Below are positions 54,547-63,341 of a DNA stretch of 64,000 nucleotides, piece after piece. The position numbers were made by a program, and so were the translations under genes. The stretch's first letter is position 1; the number at the start of each line of letters is the position of its first letter. The notes under the pieces are model-generated. The model made no database searches. It saw only the letters and a list, made by a program, of their open reading frames with translations, and had not been told where the DNA came from. Where the stretch lies: assembly GCF_007859075.1 (NCBI RefSeq), contig NZ_VOAK01000025.1, forward strand, positions 62,001-126,000. The letters are read 5' to 3'. This DNA comes from Gemmobacter aquaticus. GTDB taxonomy: Bacteria; Pseudomonadota; Alphaproteobacteria; Rhodobacterales; Rhodobacteraceae.

Positions 54547-56148
54547 TCATTCCGCTGCCGGATTGACGGCACCGCCGGGCGCTGTGGCCATCCAGGCCCC
54601 AAGCGCGGCGATCTCCTCCGCCGTCATCCGCAACCCCAGTTTCGTCCGCCGCCACACGATATCGTCGGCGGTGCGGGCAAATTCCTTCTCTCGCAGCCAG
54701 AGTACCTCGGCCTCGGTCAATGTCGCGCCGAAGTTGCGTCCGAGGTCGCTTTCAGACTTCGCCGCCCCCAGAATGACAAATGCCTCTGTCCCGTAAGCCC
54801 GGATCAGGCGCTGCGCGTGGGACTGCGACAGGAACGGATACTCTGCCTGCAGCCGGGCAAGCAGCGCGGCCACCCCGTCATGCGGAAAATCGCCGCCCGG
54901 CAACGGCACGCGCGCGGTCCAGGCGTCTTTTGCCGACGGGAACCAGCGATCCAGCTTTTCCAGTGCGCTTTCGGCCAGCCGGCGATAGGTGGTAATCTTG
55001 CCGCCGAACACGTTCAGCAGCGGCGCCCCGTTGGTGTCGAGGCTGAGCACATAGTCCCGTGTTGCCGCCGTGGCCGATTTCGCGCCGTCATTGTAGAGCG
55101 GCCGGACACCGGAATAGGTCCATACCACATCGGCGGGTGTGACGGGACGTGCGAAATACTGGCTCGCAAAGGCGCACAGATAGTCGCGTTCCTCATCCGT
55201 GCAGCGCACGTCGCCGGGGCGTCCGGTATGATCCTTGTCGGTCGTCCCGATCAGGGTGAAATCCTGCTCATAGGGGATCGCAAATATGATGCGCCCGTCT
55301 GTTCCCTGAAAGAAGTAGCAGCGGTCATGGTCATACAGCTTGCGCGTCACGATGTGGCTGCCGCGCACAAGCCGCACCCCTTCGGACGAGTTGATACGCG
55401 TCACATTGCGGATCACATCCTCGACCCAGGGGCCGCCTGCGTTGACAAGCGCACGGGCATGGTGAACGGCCCGCGTGCCGTCGGCGCGTTCGGTGACGAC
55501 CTCCCAGAGATCGCACTCGCGGCTGGCTGAAAGGACGCGGGTCTTGGTCAGAATCGTTGCGCCGCGCGCCTCGGCATCGCGGGCGTTCAATACAACAAGC
55601 CGAGAGTCCTGCACCCAGCAGTCAGAGTACTCATAGGCCAGCTGAAACCCCGGCTTCAGAACTTTTCCAGCCTCATCGCGCGTCAGGTCCAGCGTGCGGG
55701 TTGCCGGCAGAATCTTGCGACCGCCCAGTGTGTCGTAAAGAAACAGCCCCAGACGGATCAGCCATGCCGGCCGGCGCCCCTTCATCCACGGCAGGGCAAA
55801 ACCGAGAAGGCGCGAGGTCGGCGTATCGCTTTCGAACCGCATATCGGAGGAATAGGGCAGCACAAAGCGCATGGGCCAACTGATATGGGGCATGGCCACC
55901 AGAAGGGTCTCACGCTCTTCCAGTGCTTCACGCACCAGGCGGAACTCGAAATACTCAAGATAGCGCAGTCCGCCATGGAACAGCTTGGTTGAGGCCGAAG
56001 AGGTGCCCTGCGCCAGGTCGCCCTGCTCGGCCAGCGTGACCGAAAGGCCGCGCCCTGCCGCATCGCGGGCGATGCCGCATCCGTTGATGCCGCCGCCGAT
56101 GATGAAGATGTCGGTCGTCGCGGACCGATCCACACCTGTCACGTTCAT
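54547..56148 (-). CDS. glpD: Glycerol-3-phosphate dehydrogenase (quinone)
   Basis: The membrane-associated FAD enzyme that oxidises glycerol 3-phosphate to dihydroxyacetone phosphate and feeds electrons to quinone. The 533-aa protein has the FAD motif IFIIGGGINGCGIARDAAGRGL, then SSASTKLFHGGLRYLEYFEFRLVREALEER, VNAGGPWVEDV and SGVRPLYNDGAKSATAATRDYVL. It is the first gene of the glp operon (strong GGGGGGAGG site) and is divergent from glpR across a region holding a likely operator. Confidence 0.96.
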   Translation of the reverse strand: MNVTGVDRSATTDIFIIGGGINGCGIARDAAGRGLSVTLAEQGDLAQGTSSASTKLFHGGLRYLEYFEFRLVREALEERETLLVAMPHISWPMRFVLPYSSDMRFESDTPTSRLLGFALPWMKGRRPAWLIRLGLFLYDTLGGRKILPATRTLDLTRDEAGKVLKPGFQLAYEYSDCWVQDSRLVVLNARDAEARGATILTKTRVLSASRECDLWEVVTERADGTRAVHHARALVNAGGPWVEDVIRNVTRINSSEGVRLVRGSHIVTRKLYDHDRCYFFQGTDGRIIFAIPYEQDFTLIGTTDKDHTGRPGDVRCTDEERDYLCAFASQYFARPVTPADVVWTYSGVRPLYNDGAKSATAATRDYVLSLDTNGAPLLNVFGGKITTYRRLAESALEKLDRWFPSAKDAWTARVPLPGGDFPHDGVAALLARLQAEYPFLSQSHAQRLIRAYGTEAFVILGAAKSESDLGRNFGATLTEAEVLWLREKEFARTADDIVWRRTKLGLRMTAEEIAALGAWMATAPGGAVNPAAE

Positions 56149-56216
56149 GCCTCCCCCCGGAGCCTTGTCTCCGCGGTGGAAAGCTGCACTGCAGATGTGC
56201 CATCGGTCAATCAAAA

Positions 56217-56250
56217 TTTTCGCTTATGATCGTTTTTTAACAAAAGCGAA
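56217..56250. promoter_or_regulatory. Candidate GlpR operator between glpD and glpR
   Basis: TTCGCTT (56219-56225) and AAGCGAA (56244-56250) form an inverted repeat within a very AT-rich stretch (56212-56252) in an otherwise GC-rich region. TTCG-containing half sites are typical of DeoR/GlpR regulators. Its position 69-102 bases before glpD fits promoter control. Confidence 0.5.
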
Positions 56251-56418
56251 CCAAAGCACGCCTTCAATCGCGCATCGCTGGCCGAAACAGAAGACTTGCG
56301 CGCATCCTTGGATGACGTAAAGTCAGAGGTTACAAGGGGATGTCCGTGCCTGGTTCGCGGCAGAATACAGACCCAAGCCGGCGATCTGGCCGGCGCCAGG
56401 CAAAGCGGGGAGGCAGCC

Positions 56419-57195
56419 TTGGCCTTGAGCATCCGACAAAGTGAGATCCTCGCGCTGGCGCGCGCAGAAGGCCGTGTTCTCGTCGATGATCTCGCGCATC
56501 GATTCGACGTGACATTGCAAACCATCCGCCGTGATCTGGGCGATCTGGCCGAGGCCGGACTTGTTGACCGTGTGCATGGCGGTGCAGTGCCGCGCGCCGG
56601 CACCGTGAACCTGGGGTATGAAGCACGGCGCCGCATGAATGCCGAGGCCAAGGCTGCCATCGCGGTGGCCTGCGCAGCGGCGATCCCCGACAACTCGTCG
56701 CTCATCCTCAATCTTGGGACCACAACCGAAGCAGTGGCCCATGCGCTGATCCACCACAGCAATATCACGGTGGTCACCAACAATATGAACGTGGCGAACA
56801 TCCTGCACGCCAATCCGGGGTGCGAGATCATGGTGGCGGGTGGGATGCTGCGCCGGTCGGATGGCGGCCTCGTGGGGGAGCTTACGACCCAGTTCATCGA
56901 GCAGTTCAAGGTCGACTATGCCATCATCGGCACCTCGGCGCTGGACTATGACGGCGATCTTCTGGACTTCGATCTGGCAGAGGTGCGGGTCAGCCGCGCG
57001 ATCCTGCGCCAGTCCCGCCAATCGTTTCTGGTGACGGATCATTCCAAGCTCGGCCGTTCGGCGCCCGCCCGGATCACCAGCATTGCAGATGTTGACGCCG
57101 TCTTTATTGATCAGGCGCTACCCGACGATCTGATGCGACGTTGTGAGGAATGGGGTACGGCTGTGCATGTGGCCCCGGTCCATCGCGACGAATAG
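56419..57195 (+). CDS. glpR: DeoR-family transcriptional repressor GlpR
   Basis: A glycerol-3-phosphate-responsive repressor. From the proposed TTG start it has 258 aa, close to E. coli GlpR (252). The N-terminal DeoR helix-turn-helix reads RQSEILALARAEGRVLVDDLAHRFDVTLQTIRRDL followed by EAGLVDRVHGGAV. The C-terminal sugar-phosphate-sensing domain has LNLGTTTEAVAHAL, NNMNVANIL and VTDHSKLGR. The TTG is favoured because GGGGAGG lies about 6 bases upstream and residues further upstream resemble no part of the family. Divergent from the glp operon. Confidence 0.9.
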   Translation: MALSIRQSEILALARAEGRVLVDDLAHRFDVTLQTIRRDLGDLAEAGLVDRVHGGAVPRAGTVNLGYEARRRMNAEAKAAIAVACAAAIPDNSSLILNLGTTTEAVAHALIHHSNITVVTNNMNVANILHANPGCEIMVAGGMLRRSDGGLVGELTTQFIEQFKVDYAIIGTSALDYDGDLLDFDLAEVRVSRAILRQSRQSFLVTDHSKLGRSAPARITSIADVDAVFIDQALPDDLMRRCEEWGTAVHVAPVHRDE

Positions 57196-57202
57196 AGCTG
57201 CA

Positions 57203-58036
57203 TCAGTTCGCCTGCCACCACATCGGCTGGGCGGAAAATTCGGCCCAAGCCGTGTCTGCGCGCAACAGGGTACGCAATTCCTGCGTGCCCACGCCCGTTT
57301 CACCGCTGCGCCTGCGGGCGTTTGCAAGATCGTTCAATGTCCCAAGGTCATCCTGCAAATCCTGCAGTCTCTCGCGGAACTGCTCCCAGTCACCGGCAGG
57401 CCAGAGGGGGGCGAAGAATTCGGCGAGATAGCGGAAGCTCTTCATGTCCTTGCGGAACTCGTGTCGGCTGTCCTCGGACAGGTGGGCAAGATCGGCGCCA
57501 TGGGTCTGGCAGGTCTGCCATGCGGCGGCCAAGGCCTGCGCGGCAAACTGCCCGACCGGCATGGCCTGCGCCGCGCGCGCCGCGCGTCTGCGGCCCAGCA
57601 GTTCGCCCGTGCCAAGGCTGCGCATCAGGCGCGCAGCAAAGCCAATCGCCTTTTTGCGCCTGATCTTTGAGCGCGTCTTGCGTCGCAGGCTGTCAGTTTC
57701 TTTCAGAAGAGCAGGGGTGCGCGCCCTCTCTGCAAGGCCGGCAATGAAGACGTCAGCATCACGCACATGGCCCAGTTGCCGAAAGATCGTTTTCGCTTCG
57801 TCCCGTGCGACCTTGCGCGCCTTTCGGCGCAAGAGTGGGGCAAAGGAATCAAGCGCTGTCGTCAGTCTGCGCAGGGCAACACGCGTCTTGTGAGCCCCCG
57901 ACTCTTCGTCGCTCTCCATGAACTGTGCGAGGTACATGTCGATGTCGCGGCAGATCTCGTCGAGGATCATGCGTAACGCCGCTTCAGCGGTGACCATCGG
58001 CGTGAAAACCGGGCTTGTCTCGTCGTCGGATGGCAT
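57203..58036 (-). CDS. CHAD domain protein
   Basis: CHAD domains are all-helical, rich in conserved His and basic residues, and bind inorganic polyphosphate. The 277-aa product shows VHKTRVALRRL-like repeats: ESGAHKTRVALRRLTTALDSFAPLL and EDSRHEFRKDMKSFRYLAEFFAPLW, the two halves of the domain. It has a Lys/Arg-rich middle (RRKTRSKIRRKKAIGFAARL). No CYTH or polyphosphate kinase gene is nearby. The inner start MPSDDETSP is a judgement; in-frame upstream ATGs exist, all with weak ribosome sites. It converges on glpR with 7 bases between. Confidence 0.82.
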   Translation of the reverse strand: MPSDDETSPVFTPMVTAEAALRMILDEICRDIDMYLAQFMESDEESGAHKTRVALRRLTTALDSFAPLLRRKARKVARDEAKTIFRQLGHVRDADVFIAGLAERARTPALLKETDSLRRKTRSKIRRKKAIGFAARLMRSLGTGELLGRRRAARAAQAMPVGQFAAQALAAAWQTCQTHGADLAHLSEDSRHEFRKDMKSFRYLAEFFAPLWPAGDWEQFRERLQDLQDDLGTLNDLANARRRSGETGVGTQELRTLLRADTAWAEFSAQPMWWQAN

Positions 58037-58257
58037 GATCACGATCCCCGAATCCCGGCCATGGCGTTTCGCGCGCAACATTAGCAGCCAAGCCCGCGCA
58101 GGGCGATATGGCATCAATGTTGCAGCAAGATGAACATCCTGGGTCGCCTGCGACTGAGGCATTCAGCATCGCTGTCGCACAATGCGGATGCAGCTAATCT
58201 AATCGGTTATATTAAGAGAGGCGGTACACAATGTTTTACCGCAGATTCACAAAAGAG

Positions 58258-58286
58258 AAAGGGTCGCCGGAATGCGGCGACCCTTT
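58258..58286 (-). terminator. Intrinsic terminator of the small minus-strand unit
   Basis: A perfect 11-bp stem AAAGGGTCGCC/GGCGACCCTTT with a 7-nt loop is followed on the minus strand by CTCTTTTG. The orientation ends a transcript coming from the ideal ribosome site at 58413-58429, not the convergent genes. Confidence 0.8.
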
Positions 58287-58356
58287 CCGAGTTTCAAGGA
58301 GATGGGCCAGTTAGGTACCAAGCCCAATCAGTGGTCAGATATCCAAGGGGTTGCCC

Positions 58357-58413
58357 TTAGAGATCACTCCTTCTGACTGTCCCGACACCTCTCTCCAATA
58401 TCACTCTAGACAC
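58357..58413 (-). CDS. Possible 18-aa leader peptide or microprotein
   Basis: A GTG start lies 7 bases after AGGAGG in GAAAGGAGGTGATCCAG, a site complementary to the 16S rRNA 3' end over its whole length. It opens the frame MSRVILERGVGTVRRSDL, ending in TAA. The peptide is basic and unlike any family I know. Downstream RNA (58290-58356) can fold into AAGGG/CCCTT, GTCAGA/TCTGAC and GGGC/GCCC stems before the terminator. It may be a regulatory leader peptide, a dual-function RNA, or a ribosome-binding decoy. Confidence 0.45.
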   Translation of the reverse strand: MSRVILERGVGTVRRSDL

Positions 58414-58483
58414 TGGATCACCTCCTTTCAATAAGTTGCCGATAAGCAAAAGGTGACACAGATTTCGTGTTTGTCAAAAGAAA

Positions 58484-59107
58484 TCACACAGCGCGTTGAG
58501 TCAATTTTCCGACAAGCACGCGGAATGGCACAAGCGCAACAGCCGCCATTGCAAGCTTTACAAGCCAGTCAGCGAAGGCCAGCGAGACCCACAGTGGCAC
58601 CACCGGACCCAGCCCGACCAGCGGCAGAGGTTCAGCCGCCCAGCTGACATCATTCGTCGGCTCCATGAATGAAAGAAATCCGGCAAAGGCGATGGTGAAA
58701 AAGATGGCGGTATCAAGGCAAGAGCTTGCGAGTGTGGAAACAAAGGGGGCCTTCCACCAATTACCGTCGCGCAGGCGATTGAAAATCGCGATGTCGGTCA
58801 ATTGCGCGGCAAGGAATGCAAGTCCAGAACCGATAGCGACACGCAAAGTCACCAGAGGGCCGAACTCGCCCATGATCTGCGATCCGATGAGCGAGCATAT
58901 GACGCCTGTCACAAAGCCCACGAGCACCACCTTGCGGGCTGCGGCGGCGCCCTGGATGCGGTTTGTCAGATCGGTGATCAGAAAGGCGACCGGGTAGGTC
59001 AGCGCACCCCAGGTCAGCCAAGGGCCAAGCAGGTGCTGTACGAGGATGTTGGATGCGACGACAGTCGCCGCCATGGCGATAACGCCGGGCAGAAGGGATT
59101 TCGACAT
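58484..59107 (-). CDS. Queuosine precursor transporter (YhhQ/VUT family)
   Basis: An inner-membrane transporter that imports preQ0/preQ1 for queuosine tRNA modification. The 207-aa protein has about six helices. Its family motifs are ATVVASNILVQHLLGPWLTWGALTYPVAFLITDLTNRIQGAAAARKVV, GSGLAFLAAQLTDIAIFNRLR and WKAPFVSTLASSCLDTAIFFTIAF. No preQ1 riboswitch pattern could be seen in its 94-base leader. A lone transporter suggests salvage of the precursor. Confidence 0.9.
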   Translation of the reverse strand: MSKSLLPGVIAMAATVVASNILVQHLLGPWLTWGALTYPVAFLITDLTNRIQGAAAARKVVLVGFVTGVICSLIGSQIMGEFGPLVTLRVAIGSGLAFLAAQLTDIAIFNRLRDGNWWKAPFVSTLASSCLDTAIFFTIAFAGFLSFMEPTNDVSWAAEPLPLVGLGPVVPLWVSLAFADWLVKLAMAAVALVPFRVLVGKLTQRAV

Positions 59108-59201
59108 TTGTATTTCCGTTTTTTACAAGGTCGCGGAGACTTGGCCCCCGGATCATCCGGCGGGGCGAGGCGGCGCTGATACTACCGGGGGCGGCGTTCT
59201 G

Positions 59202-60092
59202 TCAATCTTGAACGCGGTACTCGACGAACTCGGTCCGCTGGAAGAACTTGAAGTTGTCGTCCGAAAGCATGGTCAGGCGGATGCCTTCGGCGTCCTGCCA
59301 GACCGACAGCCCCTCAAGGTTGTCGTGCTGGCCGGGATGTGTCTCAAGCAGTGTCGCCTCGTTGGTGATGCGGTTGCCTGCGATGTCGAACCGCCGCACG
59401 CGCGCGGCAAAGCCCATCAGGCCGCGGAACTGGCGCTCCAGCACATAGAGCCTGCCATCCGGCCCGAAATCCGCGGCAACCGGCAGGAAGGTTCCGCGTC
59501 GCGGCAAGGTAAACGGCTGCGTCCACGCACCACCCTTGAAGCGATAGACCGGAAAGTCGCCGCCGGCGCGTAGATCCTCGGGCATGGTATAAAGCGCGCC
59601 GTCGGGGCCGATGGCCAGCGCCTCAAGTGCTGCATTGCCGGGCATGCGGCGGAAGTCTTGCGGAGTGGGCAGGTTCTGCGCGGAGCCGCCCAGCTGATCA
59701 TAGCGCAAAACCCGCGCCACCCCCTCGAACGAGATATAGGCGGTGCCATCAGGCGCGATGGCCAACCCTTCGCTATCGGACCGGCGCTTGCGCAGTGGCT
59801 GACCTTCACCGTCCAGCAGCAGTGCGATGGGGGCGGCGTCTACGCCCATGATGCGGCCCTGGCCGTCGCGGGCCAGATGCCCCGTCGTCCAGCCGCCGCG
59901 ATCGGAAAGGGCCGCAAAACGCATGCCATCGGCGCTGATCTCCAGCGCCGACATCCCGCCCATCCGGTCGTCACCCGACCGCCAGACAAAGCTTCCGACA
60001 TAGCCCGCGGCCCCGCCCACACGAGCGCTGGCGCTGCCCTCAAGGGCGAGGCCACAGGCCAGGATCAGCGTGCAGAAAGTACGGAAGCGCAT
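59202..60092 (-). CDS. Secreted esterase-like/phytase-like beta-propeller protein
   Basis: The 296-aa precursor has a Sec signal ([15 protein letters not shown]). The mature domain is of the esterase-like activity of phytase family: [64 protein letters not shown] and [15 protein letters not shown]. These are repeated propeller-type blades with Asp/Glu metal sites. A phosphatase or esterase role in the periplasm is possible, but the substrate is unknown. The start lies inside the 3' end of mepA (28-base overlap), so the two are co-transcribed. Confidence 0.8.
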   Translation of the reverse strand: MRFRTFCTLILACGLALEGSASARVGGAAGYVGSFVWRSGDDRMGGMSALEISADGMRFAALSDRGGWTTGHLARDGQGRIMGVDAAPIALLLDGEGQPLRKRRSDSEGLAIAPDGTAYISFEGVARVLRYDQLGGSAQNLPTPQDFRRMPGNAALEALAIGPDGALYTMPEDLRAGGDFPVYRFKGGAWTQPFTLPRRGTFLPVAADFGPDGRLYVLERQFRGLMGFAARVRRFDIAGNRITNEATLLETHPGQHDNLEGLSVWQDAEGIRLTMLSDDNFKFFQRTEFVEYRVQD

Positions 60093-60952
60093 TGGCCTGG
60101 AAGATCCGCCATCGTGTAATCACGGGCGCCTTTCTGTTTCGGGGCGTCCGGGTCGGCGGGTTGCTGCTTTGACGGATCGAGTGCGTCGGTGACCCACCAG
60201 TTCAGCGATTCATCACAGCCGCTGCCGCCATTTGACAATTCGGCCACTGTGGGGGTCTGCGTCTGGCAGAAGCTCGCGCCCTTGGGGCACTTCAGCCGCA
60301 CATGGAAATGCGCATCGTGCCCCCAGTAGGGGCGGATTTTTTGAAGCCATGCCTTGTCGCGCCGACTGGCGTTCCGGCACAGTTCGATCTTGACGGGCGG
60401 GGTCACGAAGATGCGGTCCACCCGTGGATCGGATGCCGCCGCCTTGAGCACCGCTGCATGCTGGGCTGTCCAGTTGCCATTCACGCGCCGCTGGTCATCG
60501 CTGCGCACCGAGATCGAGCTGATCTGCTCGCGTTCAGCCCGCGTCAGCGTCAGCCTGGGCGGGGGCAGCATCCAGATATCGGCATCGAGCCCGATCTGGT
60601 GGCTGGCATGACCCGAGGTCATCGGCCCGCCGCGCGGCTGGCTCATGTCACCGACATAGAGGCCGCGCCAACCAAGCCGGGTGACCTCTTGCGACAGGTC
60701 CTGCACGAAATCCACAAGCAGCGGATGGCCGAAGTTCCGGTTGCGTGACAGACGCATGGCCTGCCATGTCGGCCCGGTTTCCGGCAACTCTACCAGACCC
60801 GCCGCGCAGCCGCGCGAATAGGACCCGACCGGCATCGGATCGCCCTGCGCGGGCGCGTTGGCGGCGCCAAACAGCTTGTTCGCCAAGGGCTCTGCCGAGG
60901 CGGACAGCGCGACAAGGCCCAGAACGAGGCCAGTGCAGAGGGTACGGATCAT
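60065..60952 (-). CDS. mepA: Penicillin-insensitive murein endopeptidase MepA
   Basis: A periplasmic LAS-type metallopeptidase that cuts D-Ala-mDAP crosslinks in peptidoglycan. The 295-aa precursor has a signal peptide ([20 protein letters not shown]). It carries the zinc motifs [13 protein letters not shown] and [12 protein letters not shown], with the substrate region [14 protein letters not shown]. Multiple cysteines are present, as in other members. Its ATG overlaps the stop of the UMF1 transporter, and its end overlaps the phytase-like gene, so the three form one operon. Confidence 0.93.
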   Translation of the reverse strand: MIRTLCTGLVLGLVALSASAEPLANKLFGAANAPAQGDPMPVGSYSRGCAAGLVELPETGPTWQAMRLSRNRNFGHPLLVDFVQDLSQEVTRLGWRGLYVGDMSQPRGGPMTSGHASHQIGLDADIWMLPPPRLTLTRAEREQISSISVRSDDQRRVNGNWTAQHAAVLKAAASDPRVDRIFVTPPVKIELCRNASRRDKAWLQKIRPYWGHDAHFHVRLKCPKGASFCQTQTPTVAELSNGGSGCDESLNWWVTDALDPSKQQPADPDAPKQKGARDYTMADLPGQCASVLSAR

Positions 60953-62316
60953 GGCTTTGCCTGTTCACCATTCGGTTTGACCCAGATTAGCAGAATGAGC
61001 GCAATCAGGAACAGTCCGATCAGGGGCGCGACCCCGATGCGCTGCGATCCGCTCAAGTCCGAGGCGATCGCGATCGCGAATGGCGCAATGAAGGACGTGG
61101 CCTTACCCGAAAGCGCATAAAGCCCGAAGGCCTCGGTCGCGCGCTCTGGCGTTGTGTGGAACACCATCATCGTGCGCGAGGCGGCCTGCACCGTTCCACC
61201 CGCCGCCCCGATCAGCATCCCGCAGGCATACATGACGATGTCAGGAATGGATGACCCGGCGGGCAGGGCGATGCCGAAGATCTGCTCGCGCGACATGCCG
61301 ACAATGACCGCGCAGACCAGGATCAGCACCCAGACCGAGGCCACGATCACCGGCTTCGGTCCGCGCAGCGCATCAATCCTGCCGCCGATCCAGGTGGCAA
61401 TCGCGCCCGACAGCGCCCCGATGATGCCAAAGACACCGATCTGCGTGACGCTCCAGCCCAGCACACCCGAGGCGTAGACCCCGCCAAAGCCGTAAAGCGC
61501 ATTGAGCGCGTCGCGGTAGAACATCGACGATCCCAGATAGGCAAAAAGGCTCTGCCGCGATGGCAGGGATTTGAGCAGCGCAAGCAGGTCGGCCAGCGAC
61601 TGCCCAAGGCTGCGACCGGTGCCCGTGGGCTTGGGCTCCTTCACCCATAGAAAGAACGGGATCATGAACAGGGCATACCAGAGGGCGGTGAAGGGGCCGA
61701 CCGCACGGGTCCCCTCGCGCGCGGCAGCATCGAGGCCGAACAATGGGTCAAGCCCGATCAGCGTCTTGCCGGTCTGCCCGTTTTCGGCCAGCAACAGCAG
61801 CATGATGACCAGCGAGACAATGCCCCCGGTATAGCCGAAGGCAAAGCCTGAGCCCGAGACCTTGCCCATCTCTTCCTGTGTCGCCAGCGAGGGCATCAGC
61901 GAGTTGGTGAAGATCGTCGCGAATTCCATCCCGATCAGGCCGAGCCCGAAAAAGGCGATGGCAAGGGTCAGGTCAGGCGTCGTGGGCGCCAGATACCAAA
62001 GCCCCCATGCACCCACCACGTAGCACAGCGAAAAAACCCAGATCCAGACCATCCGCCGTCCGGATCCATCGGCGATCGCGCCCAGAACGGGGGCGAGCAG
62101 CGCAATCATCAGCCCGGCAATCGTTTGGCCATAGCCCCATGTCGCCTGCGCTTGCGCGGCGGCGGCCGCCGGCTCCATGCCGGTGCTGGCATAATGGGCG
62201 CGCGCCACCTCGGCGAAATAGGGGCTGAAGATAAAGGTCAACAGAAGCGTATTGTAGGGTTGGCTGGCCCAGTCAAAGAAGTACCAGCCCCATATGCGTT
62301 TCTTCGCGCTGACCAT
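60949..62316 (-). CDS. UMF1/Atg22-like major facilitator transporter
   Basis: The 455-aa inner-membrane protein has about twelve helices and the UMF1-family (PF11700, Atg22-like) opening KKRIWGWYFFDWASQPYNTLLLTFIFSPYFAEVARA. GPVVGAIADGSG is replaced by the equivalent LAPVLGAIADGSGRR, and TMMVFHTTPERATEAFGLYALSGKATSFIAP is the C-terminal signature. The substrate is unknown; yeast Atg22 exports amino acids. GGGGG precedes the ATG about 8 bases upstream. It overlaps the mepA start. Confidence 0.88.
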   Translation of the reverse strand: MVSAKKRIWGWYFFDWASQPYNTLLLTFIFSPYFAEVARAHYASTGMEPAAAAAQAQATWGYGQTIAGLMIALLAPVLGAIADGSGRRMVWIWVFSLCYVVGAWGLWYLAPTTPDLTLAIAFFGLGLIGMEFATIFTNSLMPSLATQEEMGKVSGSGFAFGYTGGIVSLVIMLLLLAENGQTGKTLIGLDPLFGLDAAAREGTRAVGPFTALWYALFMIPFFLWVKEPKPTGTGRSLGQSLADLLALLKSLPSRQSLFAYLGSSMFYRDALNALYGFGGVYASGVLGWSVTQIGVFGIIGALSGAIATWIGGRIDALRGPKPVIVASVWVLILVCAVIVGMSREQIFGIALPAGSSIPDIVMYACGMLIGAAGGTVQAASRTMMVFHTTPERATEAFGLYALSGKATSFIAPFAIAIASDLSGSQRIGVAPLIGLFLIALILLIWVKPNGEQAKP

Positions 62317-62384
62317 GCCCGATGCCCCCTGTTGGTTGCGCCGATCAAGCCCGAAACCCGCGATCCGCGCAACCCCGGCAGGGG

Positions 62385-62915
62385 TCAGAATTTGGGCGGC
62401 CAGGGACGTTGGTGATCGGCCTCGACCCAAGCCTGAACCCAGCCGGGCAGCGGCGGGCTTTGTGGATCATGGCCCATCGCCTCGACCACGCGGGCGGGGG
62501 CGACGATCCCCTCTTTTGATGTGATGGCTACCCGCACCAGCATTTGGGTGGTGCATTCGCCGTTCCGCCACATGGTCTGGTCCATGTAGATGAAGCGCGC
62601 ATCCCAGCCGACGCAGCGCGATCGCATGGTGACCTTCTGAAACGTCGTGACCCGCCTGCGATAGCGGGTCGAGTTGCCGGCAACCGCCAGACCCCAGCCG
62701 TTCTGCCGCAAGGCCGTGTGAAGCCCGGCACGAATGCCCAGAGGCAGCCGGCCCAGATCAAACAGCGTCAGCGTCCGGCCGTTGTTCAGCTCCATCCAGG
62801 GGTCGATGTCCCATGGCCAGCAGATATGCGTGCTTTCATGCGTGTCGAGGATGCCAAGGGGCGGTGCCCGGCGGGCCTTGAATACTTCCTTCACAAGCCG
62901 AAGATAGGGATACAT
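62385..62915 (-). CDS. Hotdog-fold acyl-CoA thioesterase (THEM6/4HBT-like)
   Basis: The 176-aa hotdog-fold protein has the group's conserved THICWPWDIDPWMELNNGRTLTLFDLGR segment, with an Asp-x-x-x-x-Glu/Asn active-site pattern, RYRRRVTTFQKVTMRSR and FIYMDQTMWRNGECTTQMLVRVAI. Related proteins hydrolyse acyl-CoA; no specificity can be given. AGGAGG sits six bases before the ATG of MYPYLRLVKE. It is upstream of the UMF1 gene, 68 bases apart, probably the first gene of that operon. Divergent from yggT. Confidence 0.82.
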   Translation of the reverse strand: MYPYLRLVKEVFKARRAPPLGILDTHESTHICWPWDIDPWMELNNGRTLTLFDLGRLPLGIRAGLHTALRQNGWGLAVAGNSTRYRRRVTTFQKVTMRSRCVGWDARFIYMDQTMWRNGECTTQMLVRVAITSKEGIVAPARVVEAMGHDPQSPPLPGWVQAWVEADHQRPWPPKF

Positions 62916-63040
62916 GGCGCGCCTCCTGCAAGCTCTCGCTTGGCCTTGCTTTACGCGCACGTCAAGTGGAACGTTGCGGAAGTTGTTGTGCTTCTTGTGG
63001 CTTCGCGCTACCTGAAACACAACAGATAGTGAGGGCACAG

Positions 63041-63328
63041 ATGATCTCGATCCTGCAAATCCTGCTCATGCTGCTCAGCATCGCGCAGTTCGTCATATTC
63101 GCGCATATCATCATGTCGTGGCTGATCAATTTCCAGGTGCTGAACCTGCGTCAGCCGCTGGTCGCGCAGCTTTGGTATGGTCTGAACCGTCTGCTTGAGC
63201 CGGTCTATTCCCGCCTGCGCCAGATCCTGCCCGATCTGGGTGGCATCGATCTTGCGCCGCTGGTGGCGCTGCTGATCGTCTATGCCCTGCGCATCCTCAT
63301 CGTGAATAACGCGGCCAGCTTCATCTGA
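63041..63328 (+). CDS. YggT family membrane protein
   Basis: The 95-aa protein has two hydrophobic helices separated by a polar loop (ILQILLMLLSIAQFVIFAHIIMSWLI and LVALLIVYALRILIV). It carries the YggT core SWLINFQVLNLRQPLVAQLWYGLNRLLEPVYSRLRQILPDLGGIDLAPLV. The family is linked to osmotic and photosystem assembly functions in other bacteria and plastids; here the role is unknown. GAGGG lies 7 bases before the ATG. recQ begins 14 bases downstream, so they share a transcript. Confidence 0.88.
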   Translation: MISILQILLMLLSIAQFVIFAHIIMSWLINFQVLNLRQPLVAQLWYGLNRLLEPVYSRLRQILPDLGGIDLAPLVALLIVYALRILIVNNAASFI

Positions 63329-63341
63329 CCGGTTCCTTCCG

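Larger units (their letters stand above)
58037..58483 (-). other. 447-base AT-rich region upstream of the CHAD gene
   Basis: This stretch is clearly less GC-rich than the rest of the window. It holds a minus-strand mini-unit (ideal Shine-Dalgarno, 18-codon ORF, structured RNA, terminator) at about 58250-58440. A smaller hairpin GCGGTA/TACCGC (58221-58242) and roughly 180 bases that could be CHAD leader or promoter complete it. No tRNA or recognised Rfam-type element was found. Confidence 0.6.

Noticed and set aside
58231-58305. Plus-strand 24-codon ORF starting MFYRRFTKEK across the terminator hairpin.
   Set aside because: No ribosome binding site and it consists largely of the terminator stem sequence.
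58413-58429. Remnant of a 16S rRNA gene, because the plus strand equals the 16S 3' end over 17 bases.
   Set aside because: No further 16S-like sequence flanks it, and on the minus strand it is positioned as a perfect Shine-Dalgarno for a start codon 7 bases away.
59108-59201. Possible preQ1 riboswitch before the queuosine precursor transporter (TAAAAAAC motif near the start codon).
   Set aside because: The A-rich stretch resembles the 3' part of preQ1-I aptamers, but no matching P1 stem and loop sequence is found upstream; only an unrelated CCGGA/TCCGG hairpin is present.
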